This document shows positions 11,548-24,297 of a stretch of DNA of 64,000 nt, piece after piece (the first letter of the stretch is position 1; every line of letters starts with the position of its first letter). The DNA comes from Megascapheus bottae (Eukaryota > Chordata > Mammalia > Rodentia > Geomyidae), in NCBI GenBank assembly GCA_024803745.1, contig JANJXV010000100.1:620001-684000 (forward strand), read 5' to 3'. Both the position numbers and the translations under genes were made by a program. The notes under the pieces are model-generated. The model did no database searches, was not told the origin of the DNA, and saw nothing but the letters and a program-made list of their open reading frames with translations.

Positions 11548-12035
11548 GGCTATCTAACTTTATTCTTGAAACTTCTTGCTAAGTTTGAAAGGACACCAAG
11601 GCGGAGAGAAATGTAGTTACCAGCGAGCTTGAGGCTTAGGGGTGAACACTTGGGCTCTTTCACCACTTTCAGAATTTGTTATCTCCGCTTATTTCGCTTT
11701 GGACTTTGAGTTTACTTCCCCTCGTGGGGGCTCTGTCTCCACGTCAGAACAAAGGGATACTAAGTCCATGCAGTGTGTGGATATAAAACACTAGTACAGC
11801 AGACAGAAGGAGCACGCAGAATGGCTGGCCTCCTTCCTTTCCTCGGATGACTCTAGTCCACAGCCAAATCTAACTACATCATACGACAGCCAGGCCTCAA
11901 AGGTTAGCAATTACCAGTCAATAAATGTTGCTCAAATAGAAAGTAATGGAGGAAGCTGCTTCTGACAGGGTCTCAGCCAAGCTATGCTACAGTAAGAAAA
12001 CACTAAGTCTGTTGTTTTCATATCCTATGCTCTCC
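11548..12035. other. Unique sequence
   Basis: No gene or repeat is recognised. Confidence 0.4.
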
Positions 12036-12129
12036 CTTCTTCCTCCCTTTTTCTCTCTCTCTCCTTCCCTCCTTTCTTCCCTCCCCCCTCCCTCCCTCCT
12101 CCTCCTCTCCTTTTCCCTCTCCCTCTCTT
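12036..12129. repeat. CT-rich low-complexity tract
   Basis: An irregular pyrimidine tract that abuts the A-tail side of an old minus-strand SINE, which may have seeded it. Confidence 0.85.
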
Positions 12130-12336
12130 CTGGTGTAAGACTTGAACCCAGAACTTCACATATGCTAGCCAAACATGGGACTACTTGTGTCACACCCCAT
12201 CCCTAGATACTGATTGTTTTATTTTTGTGTTTTTGGAGACAGAGTCCCTCTACTACCTTTATCTGAGTTGGCCTTGGTCTTGTGATTCTCTCAAGTAGCT
12301 GGAATGACAGATTTGTGGTACTATACCTGGCTATCA
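12130..12336 (-). mobile_element. Old ID-like plus B1-like composite SINE
   Basis: An ID-like half (complement of a B-box: 'GACTTGAACCCAGAACTTCA') is followed by a B1 half ('CTCAAGTAGCTGGAATGACA'). On the minus strand the B1 half comes first. The same arrangement is seen at 16963 and 61163. Confidence 0.65.
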
Positions 12337-13449
12337 TAAATAACCTCTTCCACCCTCATACTTTGTGTTTGCCTGGATAGCTTTGTCACCCCCCTCCAGT
12401 CCACCCCCAGGGTGTTGTTCTAGAAACTGCCATCATAGAAAAAAAAACATTAACCTACCATCGATGGTCCACAGGTAAACACCTGACCCAATCAGAGTCC
12501 TCCTCTGAGATCGGGATACTGGGAACTTGTATTGATTGTATTGGTTTGCCAGATCAGCTTGAGACCTGCTGATATCTGTGTCTACTTTCACATGGACACA
12601 TAGATATCATATGATATTCTCCCACAGAGGAGTGGAGAATGCCAGTCTAAGTGAAGAGATTGGGTAGGAAAAGGCGATTCAAAGATAAGACGAATTGATA
12701 GAAGAGGTGGGCGTGGAAATGTGGAAAAGTCCCAGTTTCCACTCAGACACATGACCTGCTCACGTGCCTTCCACGAATCACCCCAGTATTCTGATTTCCT
12801 GAAACTCACCATGTTTCTGTCACAACCAAGAGTCAAGGTCTGCCAACTTTAACGTTTTGGTTAAGTTCAAAATAATTTCAAATTACTCTTTTATTTCAGA
12901 TCATTTCCATGTGAATTCTTGCCCACTAAGAAAACAGGAAGAATGGTTTTCTAGAACCATCCACTCACCCCCACCCACCTACCTACAGAGTATACCTCAC
13001 TCAGACCAGTGCCCCAGCTAAGGACTGGAAGCTACTCTGTCTACATTCTAACAGCTGCCTCCTAGTGCCTCTCCTGAAGGAATGGCTTCTACCTGTCACT
13101 GCATGTGGGCTGGTTCAGTTTGGAATTGGAGTGGGGGAGAGTGAGGGATAGTTTAGAACCAGAGCGGAAGATCTCCTTTCAAGCAACTGACCTCACTCAA
13201 TGAGAACAAGGAGAGCCAGCAAGGTCAGTATGTGAACTTGGCCTATATCCAAGGAACATATACAGTCTCCACTCAAACCCAGGACCCTAGCAGCAGACAG
13301 CGTTGGAGCCTTTCACCTGGAAGGTCTTTGGAGCCATTTGGATTCCTTTTCCAATGATCTTCCTGGTGTGATAATACACATTCTCATTCACACATTGCCT
13401 TGTGGATCCTTCTTGATGTTCTTCCCTTACGTGGAATGCCAGAAAACAT
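12337..13449. other. Mostly unique, with a CCAAT/ATTGG-rich relic
   Basis: Around 12476-12545 a 'CCAATCAG ... GATTGTATTGG' pattern resembles an ancient interspersed repeat also glimpsed near 47.2 and 52.75 kb. The rest is unrecognised; the 82-codon frame at 12588-12836 has no domain. Confidence 0.35.
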
Positions 13450-13458
13450 ACTGACCAC

Positions 13459-13646
13459 CACAGGACAGGGTGGCCCAATGGCATTGTCTAGCATACACAA
13501 TGCCCTGGGTTCAATTCCTTAGTACACAGAAAAAGCCAGAAGTGGTGTTGTGGCTCAAGTGGTAGAGAGCTAGCTTTGAGAAAGCTCAAGGACAGTGCCC
13601 AGGCTCTGAGTTTAAGCGCCAGGACTGGCAAAAAAAGGAAAAAACA
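13459..13646 (+). mobile_element. IDL-Geo SINE
   Basis: ID-like head ('CCCTGGGTTCAATTCCTTAG'), joint 'AAAAAGCCAGAAGTGGTGTT' and a complete Geo half ending in an A-rich tail. A 9-bp duplication ACTGACCAC flanks it (13450-13458 and 13647-13655). Confidence 0.9.
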
Positions 13647-13894
13647 ACTGACCACATAGAAGGTACTTAACAAGTGTCTACTGGTTGGCCAAAGGACTGC
13701 CCACCCAGGCCTACCTGGCACTGGTCATTTTAGAGCTGTCTAAGGAATCGATTTTATTTCAAACAGGTTGTAAGATACTATTTTCTTTTCTTTTCCTTTT
13801 TACTCTTCCTTGACAATGAAGTGCCTTTGAAAGTTCCTAAGTGATAGATATTATCCTACAATCAAATGTTACCCTGCTGTTTGATATCTATTCA

Positions 13895-14110
13895 AATCCA
13901 GTCTGGGCTAACTCTCATGTGCCAGATGCTTGGGTTGAACTAAGTTTGCTGAATCTTCAAAACAACCCTGAAAAGGGGGGGGGGGGAAGAGAAGTGGCAG
14001 GGGAGGAGGAGGAAGGGGGAAATTCTATCGTCTGTTTTCCTAGATAAGGGAACTGAGGCACGTGCGTGAGTTTATTTGTTCACAACATGGTGGACCTGAA
14101 CTTGAGCACA
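13895..14110 (+). repeat. MIR-like relic
   Basis: 'GTGCCAGATGCTTGGG', 'GAATCTTCAAAACAACCCTG' and, after a G-rich expansion (13977-14022), 'GATAAGGGAACTGAGGCACG' follow the order of a mammalian MIR core and 3' part. The G/GGA-rich insert is a later low-complexity expansion. Confidence 0.6.
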
Positions 14111-16093
14111 TAAATGAGTTCACCAGCTCATAAATGGCTGGGTAAAGGTTTCACCTCTGTTCTCTTTGCCCCAGAGCCCTGGCTCTGTCACCTCCATAGA
14201 AGCTCCTGGAAATGTCTTGGTGATAAACATCCAGATGACCATGGCTGTGATAACCTTGTACTGGCCAACACCTATCACCTTGCTCTATCCTATGTAGGTG
14301 TCCACCTCATCACTTAAAAGAACAACTTCATTTGCTCAGCAGAGCCTCTGTGAAGCAAAGTTCTTTTTTTTATCCTGAGGAAGAAGCCGAGACTAACAAG
14401 GTGGAGACTTGATCTCCACAGGGATGGGAGTTCAAGTCACAACCAGTGGCCTCTAGATCAGATGCCATCTACCTGGTTGGGAGTGGAGGCTCCAATCTCA
14501 GCGCACCACTCTCAGCTCAACCCATCCCATCCCTCCTCCACCCAGAAAGAACAAAAGGAAACCTTCCCTGGAAGCACCAAGCAAAGATGTCAGCATCCTG
14601 TGTCGCCATAGCAACCAGCCCTCCTCCATCTCCTCAGGAGGAGGGGGGGGAAGCAAAAGTCAAACTGAGCCTCCTGTGGAACATTCTGTGGGTAAACACC
14701 AGGACCAGTGTGTTTGGGCCTCTGTTTTCTCACGTCAATAGGGTGAATCATTCTTGGAACAGGGGCTCGGAAGCTGACCAGGTTCCTAAGTAGATAAGGT
14801 TAATGGTGCTCTTCCAGAGATGGCGGGGTCACTTTGAAAATTAATCCTGTTTTATTTTATTTTCTTTCCTCTAGAATGTGGGCTTATACATGAGCAGATT
14901 CAAAATCAGAGAAGAGAAGCCAACAGCAGTTCCTGGCAAGGGATCTGTAAGCATTACCACATCCCCTTTTAGGCTGACATCATCTTATTGCCCATCTCTT
15001 GGCAAGGTCTTGTCAACTTGAAGATTGGCAGATAGGAGAAAGAACACAGCAAGAAACCAAGGGATGTGAAAGCTTGGTGCCACTGTGTTCACAATGTCTA
15101 ACCTGAGTCCTGGTGGAGGCCTTGCTCATTCCTAGTCTAGTTACAGACTGCAGCTATGAGCAATGATTTGGTTTGGGGCTCAGGGGTTGTTGGGGGGAGT
15201 GCTTTTGTTGCCAATATTTGATCTTGGTAGGAGAGGACGTGGAAGCTGAGGTTAGAAAGACAAGAAGCAGTAAGCTATAGGACCATGTAGAAAGAACATC
15301 TCAGACCAAAGTCATAAGCAGGTTCCAGGGTAATAACTACTCTCTCTGGATGGAAGTGGGTAGTGGGCTCTATAAGAGAAGTGTGGGGGTGGGGGGTATG
15401 GATAGGACATGGAAACTGTGGTGGAGGGGGGAGTGAACTAGGAATGTGATGGAAGTTTTATGCTAAATATTGTGTGAAGTCATTGGCAAATTCTAAGGCA
15501 AAGCAAAGGGAAGGGGCTATGTTATTCTCAGAGCCTGGCCTATATAACCAGTACTCAAACATGGGATGAATGAGCTGAGATAATGCACAGAAGTGTTTTT
15601 CAAGCAGTGAAGTATTGCAGAAAATTTTGAGATCACAAAACTATTGCAGACTTCTAGGTAGCAAGGAGGGAAAGCGAGAAGCATCTGATTCGTAGAACAC
15701 CCCATCCCTGTGAAAATCACTCCGAGCCACATCAAGATGCAAAGCTGGCAAGAGCCCCACCCACACAGACTTCTGAAGAAATCACCAGCAAGGAATTCTT
15801 TCTTGTCCACCAGAGACAGAACAGGAAGGTGAAGAAGGGCAGGGCAGGGGGGTGGAGAGGGAAAGCCCTGAGAGCTGAGATCTGTGTGGCTCTGGTGTGG
15901 AGGAAGTAGGTTCTAATGAAGTACTGACTTCCCCACTGACCTCTTCTCCACAATGCAGCTGCTTTATTAGAGCCACTTGGTGGCTGGGATAGCCAGAGTT
16001 GTGACTGAAGAAGGAATGAACAGTGGGACCTTGTTGCAAAGAAGATGTGAGCTGGAAAGTGGGGGGAAGGGTAGTTCAGGATACAGGGTGTGC
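14111..16093. other. Unique sequence, no gene
   Basis: About 2 kb. Frames of 115 (14446-14793 plus) and 130 codons (15732-16124 minus, running into a CA tract) have no recognised domain. No SINE is seen. Confidence 0.45.
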
Positions 16094-16127
16094 CACACAC
16101 ACACACACACGCACACACACACACACA
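16094..16127. repeat. (CA)n microsatellite
   Basis: About 16 CA units with one CG interruption. Confidence 0.95.
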
Positions 16128-16654
16128 GAGCAGCAGTTTGGAGCAGTAGAAATTTTGTCCTTTGGCTCATGTTGACTGTGCTGTTTGGAAATGCCATGCG
16201 AAGGAATCCATGGTTGTAACAAATTCATGGATACATTTTCACTTTCATGTCAGGGAGACAAAGAGCTGGACTCTGCCCACGCTTAGCTATAGCCGGCAGG
16301 TTTCAGCACTCTGGACAGCAGCCAGGCGGGTTCATCAGCCCTCCCTTAGGTGGTGATGAAGATTCACCAAGACTCCCAGGCTCAATGGGGAAAGCCAGGA
16401 AAACCCACCCATAGTGTCAATTGGCAAACATCAAGCCTTGCCTGACCCTGTTTCCATTTCCAAGAGAATTAAAGAGGAATTAAAATCCAACAATCTGGGA
16501 TATAGGAAAATAATTTCTTACCGTACTTGAAATGTGCCGTTGCACTAAAATTACATGGAAAGTGCACATATTTTCAAAAGATTTATGATGAGAAAGAGGA
16601 GGAAAAACTCTAAAAAGCAGTTGGTAGGCTGTCAATAAAACTCAAAGAAACATG
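16128..16654. other. Unique sequence
   Basis: No gene or repeat is recognised. Confidence 0.4.
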
Positions 16655-16832
16655 AACTTGTTGAGAAGTGGTTAAATAAATGGAACTACCTTCATATGGT
16701 AGAATACTATGCAGTCATTAAAACTGTTTCCAAAAACTCAACAATGACCTGGAGAAACACTTCAAGTACCAATTTTGAAAATGAGGGCTTTTTAAAAACA
16801 ATATATAATGCAGAATCTCAATCTATGCATGA
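16655..16832 (+). mobile_element. Old LINE fragment (L1M/HAL1-like)
   Basis: 'GAATACTATGCAGTCATTAA' and the following 'ATGCAGAATC' and 'ATGTTCAC' phrases fit the 3' part of old mammalian L1-type elements (typical wording: AATGGAATACTATGCAGCCATTAAA). No coding frame is left. Confidence 0.55.
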
Positions 16833-16854
16833 ATGTTCACAATAGCTTAATTCC

Positions 16855-16960
16855 TTCCTTTCTTCTCTCTTTCCTTCCCTTTCCTCTTCTCCCCTTTCTC
16901 CACCATCCCTCTTCACCTCCCTTCTCCCCTCTCTCCTCCTCCCTTCAGCCCCTCCCATTT
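16855..16960. repeat. CT-rich tract
   Basis: Irregular pyrimidine-rich sequence next to an old minus-strand SINE, as at 12036. Confidence 0.8.
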
Positions 16961-17162
16961 TCTCTAGGGTTTGAACTCAGGGCCTTTCAATATGCTATGC
17001 AAATGGCATACTACTTGAACCATGCCCTTTTTTTTGTTGTTTTTAAGATAAGGGCTCACTTTTTTTGCCATCTTTCTATCTATACTTCCCAGGTTGACAA
17101 ATGTGTACCACCATTACTATCTTTGTCAAGACGATGTCTTAAACTTCCTGCAGGGCCAGCAT
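16961..17162 (-). mobile_element. Old ID-like plus B1-like composite SINE
   Basis: 'AGGGTTTGAACTCAGGGCCT' (complement of a tRNA-like B-box) precedes a strongly decayed B1 half ('ATACTTCCCAGGTTGACAAA'). Confidence 0.6.
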
Positions 17163-17698
17163 TGAACTATATATAATCTTCCCAACCGATGCCTATTGAG
17201 TAGCTAGATAGTGGGCAGCAGACCCTACACTAGACTATCAGCTTTGTACATGCTGTATGATTCTGTTTATATACCTTTTTGAAAATTATAGTTACATATG
17301 CACTTATGGGGTACAAAATGGTATGAGCGTTGGATGACTAAGTCAAGCTAATTAATAGAGGAGTTGTCTCAAAAGTGTTCAGGGAGTTTTTGTGAGAGCA
17401 TTTGCAAATGTACTCTCAGTGATCTGGAAATGTACCTATGCTCAAGTATTAGCTATTTCACCAGGTTCTGTAACAGATCTCCAAAATGAATAATAAATAA
17501 TTCATGCTTACTCCTTCTGTCTAACCAAGGCTTTATGCCTTATGATTGGCCAATGGCAAGACTAAAGAGAAGCAAATTGGAGTGTTCCAGAGCCTGCAGA
17601 TGGAGTAGAGGTTGTGAGGACTGGGGCAACACCAGGGTGTTGATTTCTGTATTTGGGTTTTGTCTGGCCCATGCCTGTATGTGTCAGATAAAACTACA

Positions 17699-17703
<5 letters not shown>
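17163..17703. other. Unique; possible old LINE sequence at 17275-17470
   Basis: The A/T-rich segment 'GAAAATTATAGTTACATATG' resembles an old L1 3' part, but only weakly. The rest is unrecognised. Confidence 0.3.
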
Positions 17704-17771
<68 letters not shown>

Positions 17772-17817
17772 TCTCTCCCTCTCTCTGTCTCTCTCTTTCT
17801 CCCACCCCCTGTTTCTT

Positions 17818-17863
<46 letters not shown>
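17704..17863. repeat. (CT)n-(CA)n compound microsatellite
   Basis: About 30 uninterrupted CT units, then 57 nt of imperfect CT-rich sequence, then more CT units passing directly into eleven CA units. It accounts for the open frames of 60-120 codons overlapping it on both strands. Confidence 0.97.
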
Positions 17864-19514
17864 TTCCATGCACCAAGGAGCTCATGCTAAATGATGGTCA
17901 ATGCTCAATCAATCAAATCTGTGACCAGGGAAACCTTATTTTACACAACCAATGTAAATTTCTTGGTGTTGAGGTTGTGTCAAGGTTATATTCAATGGCA
18001 CAGTGAAAAAACTGAGCCAAGGGCACGAGAGACGTCTTTTTTTTTTCTTTTTTTCAAACTTCTTACAAGCCTATAATTGTTTCAAAGTTAAAAGTTAAGG
18101 GTAGCAGTACATGCTAAAGACACCTCAGTTTTGCTTTAAAAGATTAAAGAAAAAGAAATGCAAATTTTAGCTGAAAGGAAACATTTCATTATATTAACTG
18201 TGATGGGGATTTTTTTTGAGAGTTAATGGAATAATGGTCATTTACATATTCTTTCTTACCCATATTTTCTTTTCTAATTTTCTAGGGTAAATATATATCA
18301 CTGTGGGAATCCCAGAGGGATTGAGGAATATTTGATGGAGGAAAATAAATACATGCCAGGCAATAAAAACATATAACTATTATTTGTTTAAAAAGAGACT
18401 GACTAAAAATGTATAAAAGGCAGAGAAGAAAAAACACTGGAAATACAAAAATTTAAGAGCAAAATGGAATTATCCGTTAAACACAATGGGAAACCATGGG
18501 GTCTAAAACCAATGCTGTGCAGGACCAATGCAAAAACCTTGCTCAGAAGACAGTCAAAGAACAATGACACAAAATCATCATCAATAAACCAGAAGATGTG
18601 GGGAACCAAATTTAGAGATTCAGCATGCCGCCAACTGGTGTTTCTAAAAAGCAACCCTTTAAAAAAAATAGGACAAAATCAGAGAGATAAAATGGAAAAA
18701 TACCTTCCACATTTCTGGATGACCCAAATTCATCATTTGAATAGAGACCATGAATGCCACTCGTTAGAAATAATCCCATAACTGTTCTAGAGTTTCAAGG
18801 GCAAATTCAAAAGTTTGTTCCACATAGCTGGGTGTAGCAAGCTACAACAAGACAGCACACAACAAGATGGCTTACCTAGAAAGACTAAAATGCCACACTG
18901 GGCTCACACTTTTCTCCTACAGCATTAAGTTTGAGGAGGGAGGGTTTATTTTTCTTCTCACCCACTGCATTTCTAAGTGGCTCATGACAACCACCTCGAC
19001 CCAGCCACCTCGATAACCAGCAGTAAAATTTATTAAATAAAACCACTGCTCATTACTGATTAAATCAGCACAAAACCCACTTGCCTCAGTATAACTTTAT
19101 AATATCTCCAAACAGTGGCTATCAGCATAGGAATAGATGGTCTTAGCCCCTGTTATCATGCACAGTATGGCTATTGTGCTCAACTTGAAGGGTTCTGCTA
19201 AATAAGGGACTAAGAAGAAAATGACCCTTGCTTCTCTGAGGTGTAACTGCCTCCTTAGAGAGCAAAGGAAGATTGGAAATCCTAAGTATATTCCAAAAGT
19301 GAGAAGTTATAAAACCACTGGGGCGACATGTGTCTATGCATTTGAAAGGGAACGATTAGGACACCTAAAAAAAAAAAATTCTTTCACGGGAGCCGTAACA
19401 ACATTGAAACAAAAACATCCACAAGTGAATGGGCAACACACACACAGGGTTCACACTTGCTATGTGAACGCATTGCACTTGAGTCAGGCCACCAGCCCTT
19501 TTTGCATGGGTTAT
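17864..19514. other. Unique sequence, no gene
   Basis: Holds a 105-codon plus-strand frame (18464-18781) without a recognised domain. A-runs occur, but no SINE or LINE stands out. Confidence 0.45.
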
Positions 19515-19735
19515 CTTTGAAGATAAAGGCCTGCTTTCTGCCTTGTAGCAGCCTGGACTGTGATCTTTCTATCTGTGCTTCCCCTGTGGCCAGGATAATT
19601 GGCATGTACCATTGAATTCAGCCACTTGAGATAAAGGCTCAGACTCTCCCCTCCTCCTCCCCAGGGCTGGCCTCAAACCACAATCCTCCTATTTCTCACT
19701 CCTAAGTAGCAAAGATCATACCCTGCCTGGCTGAA
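19515..19735 (-). mobile_element. Two decayed B1-like segments
   Basis: Two successive minus-strand stretches (19515-19620, 19625-19735), each with a 'GATAAAGGC' start and the complement of a B1 body; the second has 'GGCCTCAAACCACAATCCTC'. Possibly a tandem or dimeric old B1. Confidence 0.5.
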
Positions 19736-20414
19736 AAGGAGCATTATTTAGGATCAAATGGGAGATAATTTGTAACAAAAAGTGTATGAAAGTAACTCTA
19801 CAAGCTGGGGTTATACACCATCCTTATTTTCTCCTTCTTGGCCTGCTCTTATTATATAACTTTTCCACAATTTATTTGTACTGCTTTTATAATCAAGCAG
19901 GGGGGAAAAAGCCATGTTATTTTTGAAGAAAGCAGGATCTCAGAGGTCACAGTGACTTTATGCTATTTGTCCTCTGTGCATCTGGAGAAATAACTCTTTG
20001 ATTTTGGCCCTAGGCACTTTGAACATATGAGCACAAGACCTACGAAAGGTTTATTCTGGGACAAGTCAGCACAATTGCTCTCAGTCCTGAAGACGGACAA
20101 TTCTCAAACCTTCTGTCCTTGCTCGGGGTCAGTGCGTCCATCCACCTACTCATCCATGCAAAGAGAAATGACTAGAGAAGGAGCCGGGTGCTCTGAGCAC
20201 CCCCAAAGCAGATCACGCCACAGCAGCAAGACAAACATGCAAACAAACACAGCCCCGTGTGAATTAGAATACATAGGACAGTCAAGGCATGCAGCCATGT
20301 GGAAGAAAAAGAAGGGTGTCTGGAATATTCATACAGTATTATTAGCCCTGGGTCTTGAAGGATAGAGAACCAGGTGGGTGGGCGAGGTGGAGAAGATATT
20401 CACGGTGCAGCACA
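19736..20414. other. Unique sequence
   Basis: The 112-codon frame at 20027-20365 has no recognisable domain. Confidence 0.4.
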
Positions 20415-20500
20415 CAGAGAAAGAGAGAGACAGAGAGACAGAGAAACAGAGAGAGAGACAGAGACAGACAGAGACAGGGAGAGAGGAAGGAAGGAGAGAC
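20415..20500. repeat. GA/GACA-rich tract
   Basis: Irregular GAGAGACA units ending in GGAAGGAAGG. It generates overlapping spurious frames. Confidence 0.92.
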
Positions 20501-21940
20501 AAATGAAGATGAGGTGGCAATGTTACTACTGGAACCCTAAAAATTGGAAAGTGAGTAGGAGGATGTGCAAGTTAGGATCCTTTGGTGATAAATCACAAAA
20601 ATTGGGGAGCTCACTGGAAGAATGTAGGACAGCTCTTACAAGAACCAAAGAAGTGAAAGAATTAGGCTCAGGAAATGCAGCTTTAGGAAGCTTGTGGAAA
20701 GCTAGGTTGGTCTCATGGGAAACCTGCAACAGGGTGGAACTCCTGCAATCAGTCCAGTGTTCCTCGGAGGGGGAATTTTAATGGCAGCCAACCATTGGCT
20801 GGAGGAAGGGGTGAAGGTTGACTGACAGTGGAGGCTGTCTAAGTGGGGCAACTTCACCTTCCAATGACAAGTCAAGCCCCACCCCCTTCCTTCCAAGCTG
20901 TGGTTCTCAACCAAGCGCGCATTTTTCCCACCCAGGAAATATTCGGAAATTCTTTCAAATGACTTTTACTTTCTAAAAAGTAGCAGTGAAGAGAGGTGCT
21001 ACTGTCATCTACTGGGCATAGGCCAGGACACTCCTCCATATCCTGCAATGCTCAGGCTAGCCCCAGAACCCGTGATTCAGCGCAGGAGGTGAGAAATCAT
21101 TTTGGATTTGAAGGAGGAAAAACAACAACAACAACAAAACCCCCTGAGCTCGACAGAGAGACAGAAACAACAGAAGTCCATCAGGTAAAAAAAAAAAATG
21201 GATGGAAGGACGGAACAAACCATGAGATGATAAGGAGGAGGGGAAATGAGATGGTGAGGGAGGTTCAGGTGTTTGAGGATGATGAAGGTCATGGAAGAGA
21301 ACTGATGGGCGGGGCAAGTGTGAGTGTGTTCGTATCCATGGCACTGCCTTTGTAATTATATGGCTTTAGACTCCTTACCAATTCCTTGCCTGCTACTTAT
21401 CAGCAGCTTCCTTAGGGATAGGACTCATCTGTTTTCTTTATCATTGCATTCAAATACCTGGAAAGATGTCTGGCACATAATACAGGATCTTCAAAGTACT
21501 TGCTGACAGAATGGACAGATTAGATATAGTTAGAGTCCTGGATGTAGATTGATTGGTAAATGATAGGTTGATGTTGACAGAGAATGTAGAAAGATGGGAG
21601 AGGAATAAATGAACTAAGGGTACACTTAGCAATACTTCGTGCACAAGGGAAGAGTTATAGGTTATATTCTTACAGGTGGTCTGTCAGATTCTTCTCTCCA
21701 AACCACTGCGAAGCAAGCTAGCATTTGAGCACACAGCAGAAGACTCCAGCTGACTAAGCCCCATAATTCTTGGACTTTCCAGGTCCTGGCTGAGCCACAT
21801 GGTATGTGGCTGTCACATTCTGACCTGCACAGGGTGCTCAAATAGGCCTGTGCAGGAAGTGCTCTGTCCCAGGAAGGCAGAGACAAGCTACTAGAATGAC
21901 TTCAAGGCAGTGTCTTGTCTGTGTAGCCTACTAGTTGTTT
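20501..21940. other. Unique sequence with minor simple repeats
   Basis: Contains (ACA)n at 21119-21139 and an L2/MIR-like phrase 'ATGTCTGGCACATAATACAG' near 21466. Frames of up to about 135 codons start in the purine tract or are featureless. Confidence 0.4.
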
Positions 21941-22110
21941 ATTTATCAAATATATGTATGGTGTCAGCCTACCATGTGCCTGGCACAGTGGCAGATACAA
22001 AAGATCCATTGGTTAAAAAGATGCAGCAAAGGTAGTCTTTACTGCTATGGTCTTTAAAATCAATGGGAAGAGGCAGAGAATAAATGGGTCAACAGAGACA
22101 TATGCAATGA
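21941..22110 (+). repeat. L2/MIR-class ancient relic
   Basis: 'TTATTTATCAAATATATGTA' followed by 'CCATGTGCCTGGCACAGTGG' matches the widespread 'ATTTATTGAGCACCTACTATGTGCCAGGCAC' wording of ancient mammalian repeats. Confidence 0.5.
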
Positions 22111-23277
22111 TAAATGGTGACAAGCAATATAATTACATAATCAGAATATAGATAAATAACGAAGAAGGAAACTGGCTAGAACCCTATCATACAAGCACAC
22201 AAGGTCAGGTCAAGGACAGTCTGTGAGAATCTGGTAGTTTCATACCAGAACAGGAATGGAGTCGATGTGTAGGAAATTAAAAAGTAGCCATTTAAACAAT
22301 ATCCACTACAGACATCATGGTGCAAAGCTTGCTCCATGTATATGCCATGGCCAACATGATCACAAACCAAATGACCCTCTTCCCTGAGATTTTTCCAGAG
22401 ACTGGAGGGACTCTGAACAGAAAGTGGTCCCTGAGGAAAAGTGCAGGCCAACGTTGCTGTTCAAACTCCTGGAAACCCTGCTCCAAGCCAATGCCAAAAA
22501 TAATCCTATTAGTCACATTCGAAGTGCTAAGCAGAAACAAAAAGAAATCAAAATTAATTTCAATTCTTTACAGTGACAGCAGCAATTAAGGTGACAAGAT
22601 TATGGAAATTATCGCCACCGAGGGAGATCTTTGCCCATGAGGGGGAAAAATAACCAGTAAAACAGGAGAAGTAAGAAACAGGGATTTGAACTGGGTTATG
22701 AAAAAAAAAACCTATGGGCCACCAATTCTCTGGGAACTAGAAATGGCCATTTCGCCATGCAATGATAGTTTACTCTGCCGTGACTGTAACTCTGCCTTGG
22801 TGGTGGAAAGCGACTGAGGTTTGTAAAGTTTGCACATTCATATAGTAAGATTTTTGCTTTTCATAAGGTGATACTCAAGCAGGTTGTCTCCACTTCTTTG
22901 TCTGCTGCCTGGTCCTCTCTCTTTTGAGAACCATACCTTTCTCTGTGCTTTCTCCTTTCTTACTGATCCCATCCACAGCAACCTGGGGTTATAGAGGAGT
23001 GTTACAAAGCACTCAACACCATACTTCCTAACCAGTACTGCTGTTTCCTGAGGAACACTAGGAAACCTAGAAAAGACAGAGAGGCAAGCCTGTGGCTTTA
23101 CTTCTTCAGGAACTTTACTAGACCAGGAGATGAAGGGGCACTTCTGGTGAAAGTAGTAAATACCGTCTGTTCAGTCTGTTGTTACCCATCTACCACCCTC
23201 TAGTCTCTGTACTGTCCAGAGAGCCTCGACCCATGTGTCTTAGGAAAAGGCATTTAACTCATGCTCTGTAGAACCAC
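22111..23277. other. Unique sequence
   Basis: Frames on both strands at 22176-22589 (82-91 codons) overlap in antisense and show no domain. No repeats are recognised. Confidence 0.4.
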
Positions 23278-23445
23278 TCATCCATGCACTCACGCATCCA
23301 TTGATGTATCCATCATTCATTTAGCCATTCAACCATCCATCCATGTATCATCAATACATGCATGCATGGATCCATCCATGCAGCAACCCATCTATCCACA
23401 CACGCATCTGTCCATCATCCACCCACCCATCTATCTATGCACTTA
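23278..23445. repeat. Degenerate (ATCC)n repeat
   Basis: Imperfect CATC/ATCC units with many substitutions, indicating an old tetranucleotide array. The 67-codon frame over it is a repeat translation. Confidence 0.85.
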
Positions 23446-24071
23446 CCCAACAGTTGTTTATTAACCAGTGTGATGAGAAGGGAGGAATGGTAGAAATTTT
23501 CAATTGGATGCTCTCATAGGAAAGGACATGACAGAAATAGACGTATGAATAACCAGGTCTAGAGAGGGACCAATTCAAGGCCCTTGTGCTACCTGTATTG
23601 GAAAAAGTGAAGAGGAGGGTGGCCAGGTAAGAAGAGAGGAGGGCCTATAAACTAAGGCCAGGGAGCTGCTGGGGATAGAATAGATTATGTAGGACCTATA
23701 GCCATTTCAAACATGAAGCTTGAGCAATCATTTCATATTCACATTTCAGCCAAGCTCTCCCCCCCCACACACACTGTTGGTCTATCAAGTAGATTCAACC
23801 ATAATAACAGTATTTATCATCGAAACCACTGTTATTGTTGTTCCATTGGAGACTCGAGAACAATGAAGCAAGCAGAGAAAGTAATTTCCCCAAGGTCAAG
23901 GTCACCAAAATGGGAAGGAACACAGTCAGGATCCCATTAGAAGGTTGTGGACCTGAGATGATTAGAGAGATTTTTCTGTCTCCAGATATCTGTGCTGTAT
24001 AACCTCTTGCTGGGTTAAGCATTGTTCTGCTTGTTTTCTTTCTTGTAGTTGAAGTTGCAGGTACAGAGTCC
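23446..24071. other. Unique, with possible MIR relic at 23790-23935
   Basis: 'ACAGTATTTATCATC' and 'GTAATTTCCCCAAGGTCAAG' fit a decayed plus-strand MIR. The remainder is unassigned. Confidence 0.4.
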
Positions 24072-24297
24072 CCAGTCTCATCCTGATTCAGGGTCTGGGA
24101 GCTGTCCCTAAGCCTCTTTGTGCTCAAAACTAGCATTCTACCCCTCCAGCCACAGCACCACTTCTAGTTTTTGAGTGGTTAGTTGGAGATATGAGTCTCA
24201 TAGGGGCTTTTCTACCTGGGCTGCCTTTGAACCACGATCCACAGATCTCTGCCTCCTGAGTAGCTAGGATCACAGGTGTGAGCCACCAGTGCCCGGT
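24072..24297 (-). mobile_element. B1-Geo SINE
   Basis: Minus-strand B1 head with 'CTCCTGAGTAGCTAGGATCA', linker 'GGTTAGTTGGAGATATGAGT' and a Geo half that decays toward its 3' end. Confidence 0.85.

Noticed and set aside
11069..11557. 162-codon plus-strand frame
   Set aside because: Begins in a purine tract and ends in a TTCC array; the N- and C-terminal parts are repeat translations and the centre has no domain.
17533..17894. Overlapping 60-120-codon frames on both strands
   Set aside because: Mostly translation of the CT/CA microsatellite (Ser-Leu and Arg-Glu repeats).
23278..23445. Repeats with spacers resembling an array
   Set aside because: Degenerate ATCC tetranucleotides; no CRISPR-type repeat/spacer structure, which would also be out of place in a mammal.
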